64,000 bases of DNA from Flammula alnicola (taxonomy: Eukaryota > Basidiomycota > Agaricomycetes > Agaricales > Strophariaceae), in contig JADNRV010000121.1 in the NCBI GenBank assembly GCA_015499995.1, positions 98,840 to 162,839 of the forward strand, given 5' to 3'. The notes below the pieces were generated by a model. It worked only from the letters and a program-made list of their open reading frames with translations. It was not told the origin of the DNA and did no database searches. The position numbers and the translations under genes were made by a program. The first letter of the stretch is position 1. Each line of letters begins with the position of its first letter. Shown one piece after another: positions 32,632 to 43,517 of the stretch.

Positions 32632-34332
32632 TTAAAAGGCAGAATAAACGCAACCCACGGTCGATTTATTTGGGAAAATGGATATAATAGGTACGATCGT
32701 ATCTGCATTTCTTCGGAAATCGTTAGGAGCGGTGGACCAATGATAGTGAAATTGTTTTGGATGGTCCACAGTATTAAACGTGGTGATATTTGGATATTCA
32801 GAACGAATAACGGAGGCTAAAAGTGCTGAATTCTGATATGGTTGGTGAGTAGTCAGAGTGAAACCGCTGAGCCCGCGGAAAACACCCAACCACCCAAGAA
32901 CGTAGTCGGCTTGGAGAGTGAAATACTTCTCACTTTGAAGGGAAAAAGGCAGTTCCAAGGACAACCGAGAGACCATGGAGAAATCTTTTGTGAAGTCATG
33001 ATCTCCGTCCGACATTGGAAACAGTGGTGACTGCCTTCCATGGTTGGAAAAACAAACAGTGATTCTGGGGGTGACATTCATGTCGGAAATAAGACCATTG
33101 AGGATAGAAAATTGTTTTCCTATTTCGAAGTTGTCTGGTCGGCCTCGGGTGCCATCGTCCATAAGGATGTTAACGAAGTATAGACTGGGACAGAGTACAT
33201 TCCCTAATAGCTGTGTTGCTTGATCTGCGAACCCTGTGAACGCAACAAGGTAGGGAAGATGGAGCTGGGGTGGATGTGGTGGCGTTGGCGGGAATTGACT
33301 GTAGTCTATCGATCCGAAGGTAATCTTCCGCAACAGTGAAAGTCGAGGCAGAAATGTGATCGCGGTAATAAGGAACTCGTGTCTGTGAGCTGCCAGTTGT
33401 ATTTCCTGCAATTGGGGGAGTGCGTCGATAATATGAGGGAATATATAATGAAGGAATTCATCTTTGGATACAATGTCGAGTAAGAACAATGATAGAGAGG
33501 TAATTGGGGATTGTTTCATGATGGCGAACGTCCACGATGAAAAAGGTGGGAGAAGAAGTAAATCGGAGTGGAGGTCGAGGATAGTCAACTTGCTATGTAG
33601 CCAAAGGTGAGGCGAGGGTGACGGGGTTTCGATGTAAGTGTACAGCTGTCGATATCTCCAGTCGTACCCTTGCAGCACATGATCTCGCAGTCTTATCACA
33701 TATCGACGCTTCGTCAGGCTATTATCCAACTCGACTTCAGTCGATCCCGTCAGGAGTTGAAACCTGTAAGGCGGGTCGACTGTAAGGGGACGGTGATGGA
33801 TCTGAAGAGATGTGCAAGACTTCAGCACGATCGCTTCGAGAAGCCCGAAAAGAGCAGTCAGGAATTCCTCCACGACAGCCGAACGAAGAGACCAAACTCC
33901 TTTAATGGGATAAAATAGAATGCACGCGGATCCGATTGAATCAAGTCGGGTAACCAGTTGGCGTACGCGATGGATATTCTTCACTGAACTTGTAATGGGG
34001 GTCAATGACTCTCGCTGACGATGATCCAGGATACAGACGAAGTGCTTTATAGTGACGGTCGAGAAGTCCACAGTCAACCCACTCAACTGATCTGAATGGC
34101 GGCTGAGAAGGGGCCATATGACAGAGAGGTCTTCAGGTTGTGTTATGCCCAACCTTTTCAGGAAAGTGGATATCACGAAGCGGTTGAGCGAATGTCATGT
34201 TTTTCCTATATTCAAGAGTGTCGGATTGTCGGAATGGTCAAAAATAGCCAGCTGGAGTTCGATAGGGAGATTTTCGAAACAGAAGGCGGGCGTTGAAATT
34301 GTAGAGATCATGGTCTGCTGTGCGATGCTCAT
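32632..34332 (-). pseudogene. F-box protein gene broken by one in-frame TGA
   Basis: From the ATG at 34332 to the stop at 32632 there are 567 codons in one frame, interrupted only by TGA at 34195-34197. The start reads CFENLPIELQLAIFDHSDNP then TLLNIGKT, a typical F-box; the TGA stands where Cys is expected (KT-C-HSLNRF) and differs from TGC by one base. The rest is a leucine-rich repeat-like C-terminal region common in Agaricomycete F-box proteins. No splice pair removes the stop without destroying the F-box. The most likely reading is a recently inactivated gene; readthrough or a sequencing error are alternatives. F-box proteins select targets for SCF ubiquitin ligases. Confidence 0.75.
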
Positions 34333-34564
34333 GGTAAGTTTCGGTATGGGGGCTGTGAGCCATAGTGGTACGAGGAAAAATTACGAGCTGTGATTATCGA
34401 TTACTATTTAATATTTAATACTTGCAAGCGACATTCCCACGTCTTCTCTAATCCTTCTCAAGGATTTTCTGCAAATTTTCTCTCTTCGGTTATCGATTAT
34501 CATATATCAGAGCTGAAAAGTCCACTATGAGTTAAACTAATTTATTGCATCTTTCTGATCCAAA

Positions 34565-37500
34565 CTACCGAAGTTCATGATCACCAGTAGGCAAAGATGG
34601 GCCCGAACCATCAGACTCCACCACCGCAACATGTACAGTCTCGCTGCCGCCCGACGGCGGCGGTACCACCTTCCGAGTGGGCGCAGCCGACTCCAACACA
34701 CTACCAATGCTCACGGGAGGCGCATCCCCCGCCGTTGGACTCGTTCCGGGGCTCATCCCATTGAAGATGGGCGACCCTTCAGGCTCACCATATACTTCAC
34801 GAGCAAGCTGAGGTGAGTACGGGAACGAAGAAGAAGGGTCATCGCCAGGCCGCGCAGTAGTCGGCGTCTTCGCCATCGAGAACCGCGAAGTCCTCGCTGA
34901 CAAGAACGAGCCCAATCCTGCACCCCACGCTGAGAGGGGTTTCAGAGGGCTCGCTGCACCGGGCACGCCGCCATTTGGACTCGTGGGTGAATCCGAAGGA
35001 ATGGAGTTGGTGCTCGTCAAGGAGAACGGCCGCAGATGTGATGTCTTGCTGTTAGTGTAATCGCTTTGTTTCGCTGTGCGTGGCGCATCCTCGAGGTCTG
35101 CTTTGGAGACTTCCACAGGTGGTGTGCTCGCACGTGAGGATTTCAACGTGTCCTCATTATTCTCATAGAGAGAAGGTGACGGACTGGTGCTTGTGGCGGT
35201 GCGTTGTGCCCATCTGCCTCGAACACCCTCCACCGCTTTGAAGAAACTGGTCGACCCAACAGTCAAGGTTCGCGCGACAGCTTCTCGTGCAGGAGCCAGT
35301 TGTTGATCTAGTTTCAGGTCCTGGATGCCTTCCTGGAGGCGAAGACCAATGTCAGCTACCACCGATGGTTTTTCATTGCATGGATGTCTTATTTTCGGCG
35401 ATTATATCAACATAGGAACAAGCTGGAATAAGGATTCAAACTTACCGTGGTTCCACAATGTCAAACAAAAGAGGATCTGTCGTCCTTTCCCAAACTTCGT
35501 AAGCATTCGTTCTCTTGAACTCCGAAATCCATAAAGGGTTGAAATCTTCCGTCGAACTCGGGTGGCCGCCTGAGGGCGTTATTATGATTCAAATTAAGAT
35601 TAACCATATATGGCAAACTTACCAGTTCCTCCAGTAATCAACACTCCACTATGCTCGCCCTTCGCTATAAAGTCCCGGTACTTAACAGACGAGAGCGCAG
35701 CGGAAATATACTCCTCGAACTGTAAAGAAGTTAAAAATTTTCAGTAGGCTTTCTTTGACAGGAAACTTATCGGTCTACCTACCTTCGAGCGCAAATAATC
35801 ATCACTCCCTTTGAACTGCTGCATCCCTGTGCGATGCGTGTGGTCTTCGGCATTCCAATTTTCATTCACGTCTGTCAATATATCGTCCATCCACTTCCTA
35901 TCCGCCGGCGTCAGTCCAGCTGACCGCTCCAGTTTGGGGTCTCGGAATTCAAAGACGCCCGTATCAGTCTACATTTTTTATCAATACGTAGAACTGAAAA
36001 ATACAAGCAAACCAAAATACACACATTGACGAGAAGATCGATTTCACTTTGTTGCGTGATGATAGAATTCGTGCATCCGCAGAGCCAGCTGGGCGTTTCT
36101 TTGATCATATCGATTTGTTGTAAAGGGAGGTAGGGTTGGAAGAACGCGTCCTATGAAACAGAGAGTAAACTCGACACGTCATAACCAGTACGAACATAGC
36201 AAGTACCTTTCCGAAGATATCTAAGGGTAAACCCATGAACGCCATCATACTTTTTTGGTCTGAGGTTCGCAATGAAGTGGGACGCGTCAGTGTGGGTGCA
36301 CGTGCCGCTAGGGGAGGAGAACCGCAGTCGTCTAGGGTTTGCAACAAACCTGAAGAACACATCTCGTCAGACTTCTTCGTTGGAAAAAAACTGAGAGAGA
36401 CATACCAGGCAACAAGGAAATGAGAGAATATTGGTACGTGCACAATTTCTCGACCGGATATCCGAAGAACATGATCTAAATTGGGATGGGTCAAGAGCGC
36501 AATGGCGACACGTCATTTTCCAAGAACACACCTTCTTTTGTAGCATCAGAGCTTTGACAAGAACCAGCGTCTTTTGTCGAAAAGTATGCACCAGGTCTCG
36601 TCTGTGTATGGAAAAATGTCAAGGTGACCAAGAATAGAGGTCAGAACTCGGAATACCCACATACTCGTACCTGCACGCCGTAGGACATTAATATTGATGC
36701 TATAATTTACTTTGTTTGGGATGACGTACCCATGTATAGTCCACTCTCTGTGAGCTGGGTCCGCAATGACCGTTCTAACGACGCCGCGAAGTCATCAAGA
36801 ATGCTCGAATCTCGAAAATCCCTATAAAGCTTGAGCTTGTTTGAAAATAAGCTATATGACGTCGCACAGACCTTTGCAGGAACAGAGCGGTCGTCACTAC
36901 GCGCAGCTTGTCTCTGTGAAGCGGTCAGTCTCAAAAGGAGGTGGATTGGAAATTGGAATGACCTTATGGGGCCAAACACAGGTTTAGCAGCCAACACCAC
37001 AACGGCTTTCTGTACAGTTGAACGAGTTACATCTGGACCCTTAACAAGAAGAGACGAGGCTGCTATTTGTTGGTTGCAGCTAGTGTATGTACAGCGTCAG
37101 CAGGTTGAATGGCCAGCGCAGGACGTAACGCACGAGATGCCGAATATAGTCGTTGGCGTTGGGCCCGGTTTGACAAGATGGAAATACGAGTAGTCCTCGG
37201 CGCTCTGGTGGAATCAATATCGCATCCCTAACAGAGATGCCAAAAGCACATACCAGATGAGCACCATCTGGAAGCGCAAGAAAGGGTAGAATCTTCGCCA
37301 CTTCTTCGTCCTCGAAGATTTCTCCTTTCGAATATTCAATGCGAGGTCCAACCTAATTCTCCTATCCATCAAACATACAGACCAAGAGGGGAAAATGCTC
37401 CGAAAAAGGACGCACGAGATGGTTAAAGTCGACCAAGGCTACTCCCAAAACCAGCGGATCGTTCGTCGGGGTGATTAACAAAGACTCGGGGCGTGCCTTG

Positions 37501-37910
37501 CGTGACGACGTTGATGCAAGGGATGTCACCGACACAGTGTCATCCCTGTTCGGAGGGCTCGGTGGATACGTGACGGGCTTAAATTCCCGTGGCTCGTCTT
37601 CGATAACCGATGGTGCAGCTGAAGAAGCTGGCGTCTCCTTGAGTGTCCTATGAGCATACGAGTCTGCACCCTCTGCATCCGAGTAGTCCATAAAAGGGTT
37701 GGATTCTCTATGAGAATTCGAATCCGAACTGTGCGTGGCAAACGACTGGCGTGGATCGCTCAGTACCGAAGTCCGCCGTGACCGGGGAGGAGACGACAGG
37801 GATATCGAACGTTGCGAGGCGGTATCGGCGTCGTCGTCATCCGATTCCCGCGGCAAATGTAGCTTTTGGGAGGGAGTTGGGGACGGTGGGGGTAGGAAAG
37901 AAGAGGCCAT
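34565..37910 (-). CDS. AVL9: late secretory pathway protein AVL9 (DENN-like), 854 aa
   Basis: Fifteen exons (37416-37910, 37254-37352, 37134-37204, 36963-37079, 36872-36913, 36730-36821, 36661-36670, 36532-36601, 36406-36475, 36207-36349, 36025-36150, 35783-35968, 35623-35719, 35446-35569, 34565-35387) sum to 2565 nt with no stop. The family core is plain: LGVALVDFNHLVGPRIEYSK, AKILPFLALPDGAHLSAEDY, AAKPVFGPIRDKL, RTQLTESGLYMGTS, GYPVEKLCTYQYSLISLLPG, FLPLQQIDMI-type segment and SEIDLLVNTDTGVFEFRDPK. AVL9 acts at late Golgi exit to the plasma membrane and is a diverged DENN protein. The first 140 residues and the last 260 are Ser/Pro-rich and disordered. Exon 7 is only 10 nt and is required to restore MGTSIRDLVHTF. 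Divergently placed from the secreted-protein gene at 38353. Confidence 0.94.
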
Positions 37911-38352
37911 GATTGTCGTCGTTGCTCAACAGAAATTTGGATATCTTCATGCCAGAGGCCATGGTGATGATCGCAACGGGTGTTGCAGATCGAATTACAT
38001 AATCAGTTAAGTTATTTCGAGACGTTTTGGTTACCCCTGCTGCGCTTTCTTTCTTCCAGCGGAAACTAGGGTAGTTTTGAGAAATAACTCGAATTTGCGT
38101 GGAATACGCAACTACAGCTGCAGAGATTTACAAAGTAGAGTTGTTCAATAGATTCTCTCGTTACGAAGCCTTGGGTGCGGCAAAACCTGATGTGGTACTT
38201 GCCATATTGGGAATATTGCAATGGGCGTCCTCCGTCCCGCAGCCGCTGCCTGTCTGCATGGAGGTCGCCGTCACCCATAGCCCTGATATTTTTACGATAA
38301 GTACATAGCTGGTCACAACACTCCGTGCCGCTCTTGTTTCCTTACCGCCACC
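37911..38352. promoter_or_regulatory. shared divergent promoter region
   Basis: 442 bp between the starts of AVL9 (minus) and the secreted protein gene (plus). No sharp motif identified. Confidence 0.35.
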
Positions 38353-39355
38353 ATGGCTCTCCTCCTCCTCTGCTGCCTCTTTGCCGCAGTGGTCGCTTCT
38401 CCCGTCGAATACCCCGCACCGATATCTCAGGCAATCTTGGCTGATGTCCCGGACCATAGTAACCTACGCAATCCAGAGGGAGCGGTCCTGGGGTGGTACG
38501 ACCCGCGTCTGAATGGCGGTCGATTCCTTGACGTGAGTGAATTGTGCGTTGCAAACGACGCACAACGGGCTCACTGAGGAAACGTGCAGTACACAACGAA
38601 GAAGTACGGCGAGCCGCTTAACGTCATAGTCTCCGGTTTATCGGATCCATACGTCTTGACTGATGAAGGATTCCGTAACTACGTCAAGTATGTTGCACAC
38701 CATGAACTCCCTGCTCTTTTCATGACCTTCACTAGGTCTCTCGGTTATTCTGAAGAGTGTCTTGGATTGCACTCCGGCCATTTGCATGACGCAAATCTGG
38801 GCGATGGTCATGGAAGAAAGACGCAGCATATCCTAGCACGACAAGATTATTTCCCAATCTGGGGAACGTGCTGGGAGAGTCTCGCAGGTATAATATTGTT
38901 ATCACCTCGTATAAAATACAGACATTCATTTCATTCACGCAGGAGGACACCACTTCCGTGCTTGGAAACAAAATGGGACTACGGCGAATACCGGTGCATG
39001 GTTTGTCGGGTAGGTGTGATTTCCTATTCTTATCTGCGCAGTCCATCTTACATAAATACCCAGGGCATCCAAGGAGCGCGATTCCACCAGAAACCATGCC
39101 ATCGTCCCTAACGGCTACAACCTGGGCCGCGATTGGTTCGTTGAGCGAGCCATCCAAGGCAGGCAGAGGAAAGGCATGTCGTGGAAAGTGGACCTAGAGT
39201 GGCGCGAGGATCTCATCGAGGAAGGCAAGAAAGGTTAGCTCTCCCCATGTATTCTCCCCTCGAGTCAAACTGACAGGTGGTATGTACGACAAGGCGTTAA
39301 CCATGGTATCGCACAGGACGGGCGGATCGCTATCCTTACCGTCAATCGTGTTTGA
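38353..39355 (+). CDS. secreted basidiomycete protein of unknown function, 242 aa
   Basis: Exons 38353-38532, 38590-38687, 38736-38887, 38943-39009, 39064-39233 and 39294-39355 total 729 nt. The N terminus is a signal peptide (MALLLLCCLFAAVVASPVEY). Conserved-looking blocks are GWYDPRLNGGRFLDYTTKKY, LGYSEECLGLHSG, PIWGTCWESLAGGHHFRAWK and GYNLGRDWFVERA, with the end HGIAQDGRIAILTVNRV. Several Cys (SEECLG, GTCWE) could form disulfides. I recognise the pattern as one recurring in basidiomycete genomes without assigned activity. The last acceptor is chosen because it alone gives the conserved end; an earlier CAG at 39276 gives an unrelated tail. No catalytic motif is evident. Confidence 0.8.
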
Positions 39356-39852
39356 ATCGCATTTGCTTTCTATTGTACTGAGATTCTATCGCACGGACCT
39401 TCTCTCTAACATTTTCTTAGATGCTTTCTACGTTGTTATTTGTTATGTATTTATCAGTATAACATGCTCAGGCCTTGTACGACATCGACGACTTTGTACC
39501 CTATAGTATTCTGCGGTTAAGCAGACGTCTTCCGCTACTATACTTCTCTTCAGAGTTTGATTATTCTGGCAACTAAATCGGAATTCATTTTATCTACATC
39601 AGCGAGGACTGCATTCGCTCGAGTTGGTCGAGGAGCACTGGTCTTGACGGACAGGGGTTCGGCCGGTTCGGGCCGCTTTTTGACGCTGTCAAAAACCCTA
39701 CTGTATTTGCACCTGCTTGGTCTCGAAGCCGACCGAAATTTTGGCAGGGCGCGCTCACCAAAAGGTTGACGAAAGGACGGTTTTAAAATTCACAATTTCC
39801 CTTCCTCTTCTCCCCCTTCATTCCCTTTCTCCTTTACAAAAAGCGCACAACC
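39356..39852. other. intergenic, promoter of EBP2
   Basis: No gene seen. A pyrimidine-rich run (39796-39835) lies directly before the EBP2 ATG. Confidence 0.45.
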
Positions 39853-41425
39853 ATGCCGTCGACAGGCAAGGGTAAAGCCACCACGAAAAAGTCTGCGTCG
39901 AGCACGAGCACAGCTAAGCCCAAAAAACATGGCAAGGCCAAGACGAAGGTCGCCGCAAAAGCTGCACCGCCGCCTGTAGCTGCGGAAGATGACGATGAAG
40001 AGGAGGAGTGGGAAGACAACGATGATGATGAGGAGGACGAGGATGACGACGAGGATGACGACGGTGTAGACGAGGAGGGTATGGCGCGCTTGATGAAACT
40101 TCTGGGAGACGATGGCCTGGACGAGCTCGGCCAAGCCCAGCTGGACGCATTAGCTGAGGAGGAGGACGACGACGATGGCTCTTCGGAAGACGGCGAGGCT
40201 GAAGGTGAAGATGAGGGCGTCGAATCCGGTTTGGAAGACGAAGACGAAGACGTCGAGGCTCTGGACGAGAGCGGTGACGAGGTCGAGGGGAGCGAAGATG
40301 AAGACGACGATAATGAGGATGCAGAAATGGAACAAGACGAAGACGAAGACACTGCTATCCCTCTCGACGAAGCTGAGTCTGTAGACGAGGATGCTGTCCC
40401 TCGTCAAAAAATCGAGATTGACAACAAAGTTCGCTATGCCCAACTTCGCTTGACCTTAAATGACTTATCTTTTTTGTGCAGGTTGCGCTCGACAAAATCC
40501 GCGAATCCATTAAATTAGATCCCTCACTACCCTGGACAGAGACTCTAGTTCTCTCCTATCCTCACACAATAACCGTCGACGTCGACGACGACCTCAACCG
40601 CGAACTCGCATTGTACGTCTCATCCCCTCCCCTCCTCTCCTCTCTCTGCACATTTTCACATTTATTAACCTCCCATTGACAACTAGTTACAAGCAAGCCC
40701 TGCACGGGGCCAACGACGCCCGCACCAAAGCCGCCAAGCTCAACTTTCCCTTCACCCGCCCAGCAGACTACTTCGCTGAGATGGTCAAGAGCGACTCGCA
40801 CATGGAACGCATACGCATCCGCCTCCTGAACGAATCAGCCGGCATCAAAAAGGGCGAAGACAAGCGGAAAGAGAGGGAAGGGAAGAAGTTCGGTAAACAA
40901 GTCCAGGTCGAGAAGCTCAAGGAGCGCGAAAAGTCTAAGAAGGAGATGGAAGAGAGGCTGAAGGGTCTGAAACGCAGTATGTCTCTTTTACAAGCTTCTT
41001 TTCGTTCCGTTTGAGAAGAAACTGACTGAGGAAAAATAGAAAGAAAGGACGTCTTGGATACCCCTCAGGAAAATGACGACGACTTTGATATTCGCGTGGA
41101 AGAGGCTATCTCGGATCGTCCTGCAAAACGTGGAAAAGCCTCGAACGGCAGAGGAGTCCCGCGCGATGTGCGAAATAAGAAATATGGTTTCGGTGGTGCT
41201 ACACGGCATTCCAAGTCAAATACAAGGGAATCAACGGACGACTTTGGCTCTGGCCCTGGCAGAGGTAGAGGACGAAGCGGAAGCAGAGGTGGGCGTGGTG
41301 GTAGAGGCGGACGAGGAGGGGGAGGAGGCGAACGAGGAGGAGGAGGAGGCAGAGGCAGAGGTGCCGGCGGCAGAGGTGGTGGTACAAAAAGGCTTGGGAA
41401 ATCGAGAAGAATGGCAGCTAAATAG
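39853..41425 (+). CDS. EBP2: rRNA-processing protein EBP2, 460 aa
   Basis: Exons 39853-40428, 40482-40612, 40687-40976 and 41040-41425 give 1383 nt. The N-terminal third is basic and then extremely acidic (long Asp/Glu runs), as in nucleolar assembly factors. The conserved EBP2 core follows: LDKIRESIKLDPSLPWTETL, LNRELAFYKQALHGANDAR, PFTRPADYFAEMVKSDSHME and RIRIRLLNESAGIKKGEDKR, then a coiled-coil and KRKDVLD, RNKKYGFGG. The C terminus is an RGG-rich tail (residues about 400-450), typical of nucleolar RNA-binding proteins. EBP2 is needed for 25S rRNA maturation and 60S subunit assembly. It converges with the aspartic peptidase, leaving 185 bp between the stops. Confidence 0.95.
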
Positions 41426-41610
41426 TATCGATCATCCATTACCTTGTCCATCATTGCTTCTCGTCATGACTGTCCATATGAATACCCAAGCGGCTGTTTT
41501 TTGTCCGAACAGATATATCATTACAAAACTATCTACAATCTGGTCCACAACTAAAATGTCCATCGCAATCCTTACGAAACCACGAGCGCGATACTATATG
41601 GCGAGGCAAC

Positions 41611-43517
41611 CTAGTTGGTTGTAGCATCAGTGAACTGGGTGTTGGCTATCCCGACGCGACTGTTGGTTGTGTCGTAGACACTGTAGAAGCGCTGCAAGAA
41701 TGCAAAACCATCTGCATGACCAAATCAGTTAACTTTTCCTGTTAATGTCAAAAGACGACGCACTGATGAAATCAAGGCCCTGGCCACTATTGCTTCCCAA
41801 GTCAGATACAATGAGGTAAATCTTTCCTGCCTCGCCACCCAGGGTAGAGTTAAGTGCACGGGGCCAGATTTGGGCGTTGGCAGTAAATTCAAACGTCGTC
41901 TATGGAATGCGCCCTTTAGTGATGACGAAACATGCAGTGGGGAAAATACTTACAGAACCAATCTGGAAGAAAAGACTTTCCATGCTAGCAAGTTGATCCT
42001 CGGTAACAGTCAAAAGACCCGTGGTTCTGCAGAACATCTCATATTATAATTTCTGTCGGTGCGGACAAGACAAAGTAAAACTCACTGATCCATGGTTGCT
42101 CCTGTAGCCTGCTGGTAAGCCTGGAAGGCATCAGTTGCAATGAGGAGGAGGGTGGTTCCAGTGTCGACAATCCCAGAGGACTGCAAAAGTTGAGAACCTT
42201 GGCCGTAAGAGAGAGTCTGGTCGATTCCCCAGTACATGCTAGCTGGAGATGTCTTGGTAATTGGAACGTAGGTAATCGAACCCGTGAAACTGCGATACAA
42301 AGACGGGGTTGGTGATTGATAAGGTCAAAATAAAAAATGGCATACCGAGAACTGTCAGTGTTCCCAAACGTCATCTCGCCATTCATGGTACCAGACTCAG
42401 TGGTCGGGTTGAACGAAATTCCAATCGATTGGGTAGGAATGGTCTTCTGAGTGAATAGGTTGTTGGTCACGGTCGGGACATTCGGTGTTCCAGAGACAGT
42501 TCCTATGCAATTGATACATCGGTCAAGAAAATCCTAAATCAAAGAGCCTTTTTAATAGTACCTTCTGTCAGATCGACGGGGCCGATGCTAGCAAATGAAA
42601 TCAATATAGATCAGTGAGGTGCTCTTTTAAAGGTTGAGTAATGCTGACCCAAGAATACCATCGACACCCTGGAATCCAGTCGCTTTAGAGGCAACGCCGA
42701 TGGATTGATTCTTGATTACAAGCTCTCCGCCAAGAGAAACTTGGTCTTGGACTGGATCAATGTTAGCGAACGTAAGTTCTATAATTATGAGTGTGGCGCA
42801 TACATTCAGTCCCAGAAAAGGACCCAGATCCGTAGGTGACGTTCTGTTTGATAGTCATCTTTAGCGCTAAACAAAGCGAACTTGAGCATAGCAGCGTACC
42901 ACTTGCTTACGAGTGCTGTGACTCGTAGATGTCTGCTTATATTTCTTGTCGGCCCCGACCCAACTATTCCAGCTGGTAAATAAAAAGAAAAGAACAACCA
43001 TCAGGATACATACGTATTGGAACTTCCTATATGCGCATATATTAGTGATAGTAGTATACCTGGAGACGATGTTACGTGCCCGTATCGATCAAGAGAGTGA
43101 ACTGGGCAGCAGGTTGGCCAACACCAACGGGAAGGGTGTAGGTGACGCCTAAGAAATGAATTTGAGTGAATACATGGGTGTCAAGAACCAGAGATTCAAC
43201 TGACCAGCGTCGGTAGCATCAATGGAGTCCGCGGCAGCATCAGGATCTCCGGCAGGGGGAACTGGGGCAGGAGTAGGAGTAGGTTCAGTTGGCGCTGGAT
43301 CCGTGGAAGGATCGTCGCCCTCCTCGGGGTGGTGGCCGTGGTGGTGACCATGGTGGTGGTGGTGGCTACGATTCGCCTGCTTGACGGCATTAGGTCCGTG
43401 TGGGTGCAACCCTTGCAAGAGCTTCTTAGCGCGAGCTTGGTCATGGGCGAGGATATGCTTCGCGCCTTGCTTGACGCGGGTATCGAACGGGAGTGCGGTG
43501 ACAACGACGTGCGACAT
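41611..43517 (-). CDS. A1-family aspartic peptidase, 431 aa
   Basis: Twelve exons (43205-43517, 43080-43148, 43014-43026, 42903-42963, 42804-42843, 42649-42751, 42562-42587, 42346-42502, 42086-42289, 41954-42026, 41764-41899, 41611-41711) give 1296 nt. Both catalytic motifs are present: LLIDTGSSNTWVGADKKY and SSGIVDTGTTLLLI, along with NVTYGSGSFSGTE (flap region) and GFQGVDGILG. The N-terminal 100 residues hold a His cluster and a Pro/Thr linker but no signal peptide at this start, so an intracellular or unconventional location, or a missed upstream exon, is possible. The intron after DTG starts with GC (GCACGT), a GC-AG intron; exon 3 is 13 nt and completes DTGSSNT. Confidence 0.9.

Noticed and set aside
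34195..34197. TGA as selenocysteine codon
   Set aside because: Fungi of this group are not known to use selenocysteine, and the position is an ordinary Cys in an F-box.
39834..40352. Ser-rich minus-strand frame
   Set aside because: Antisense of the Asp/Glu-rich part of EBP2.
41065..41454. Pro-rich minus-strand frame
   Set aside because: Antisense of the RGG tail of EBP2.
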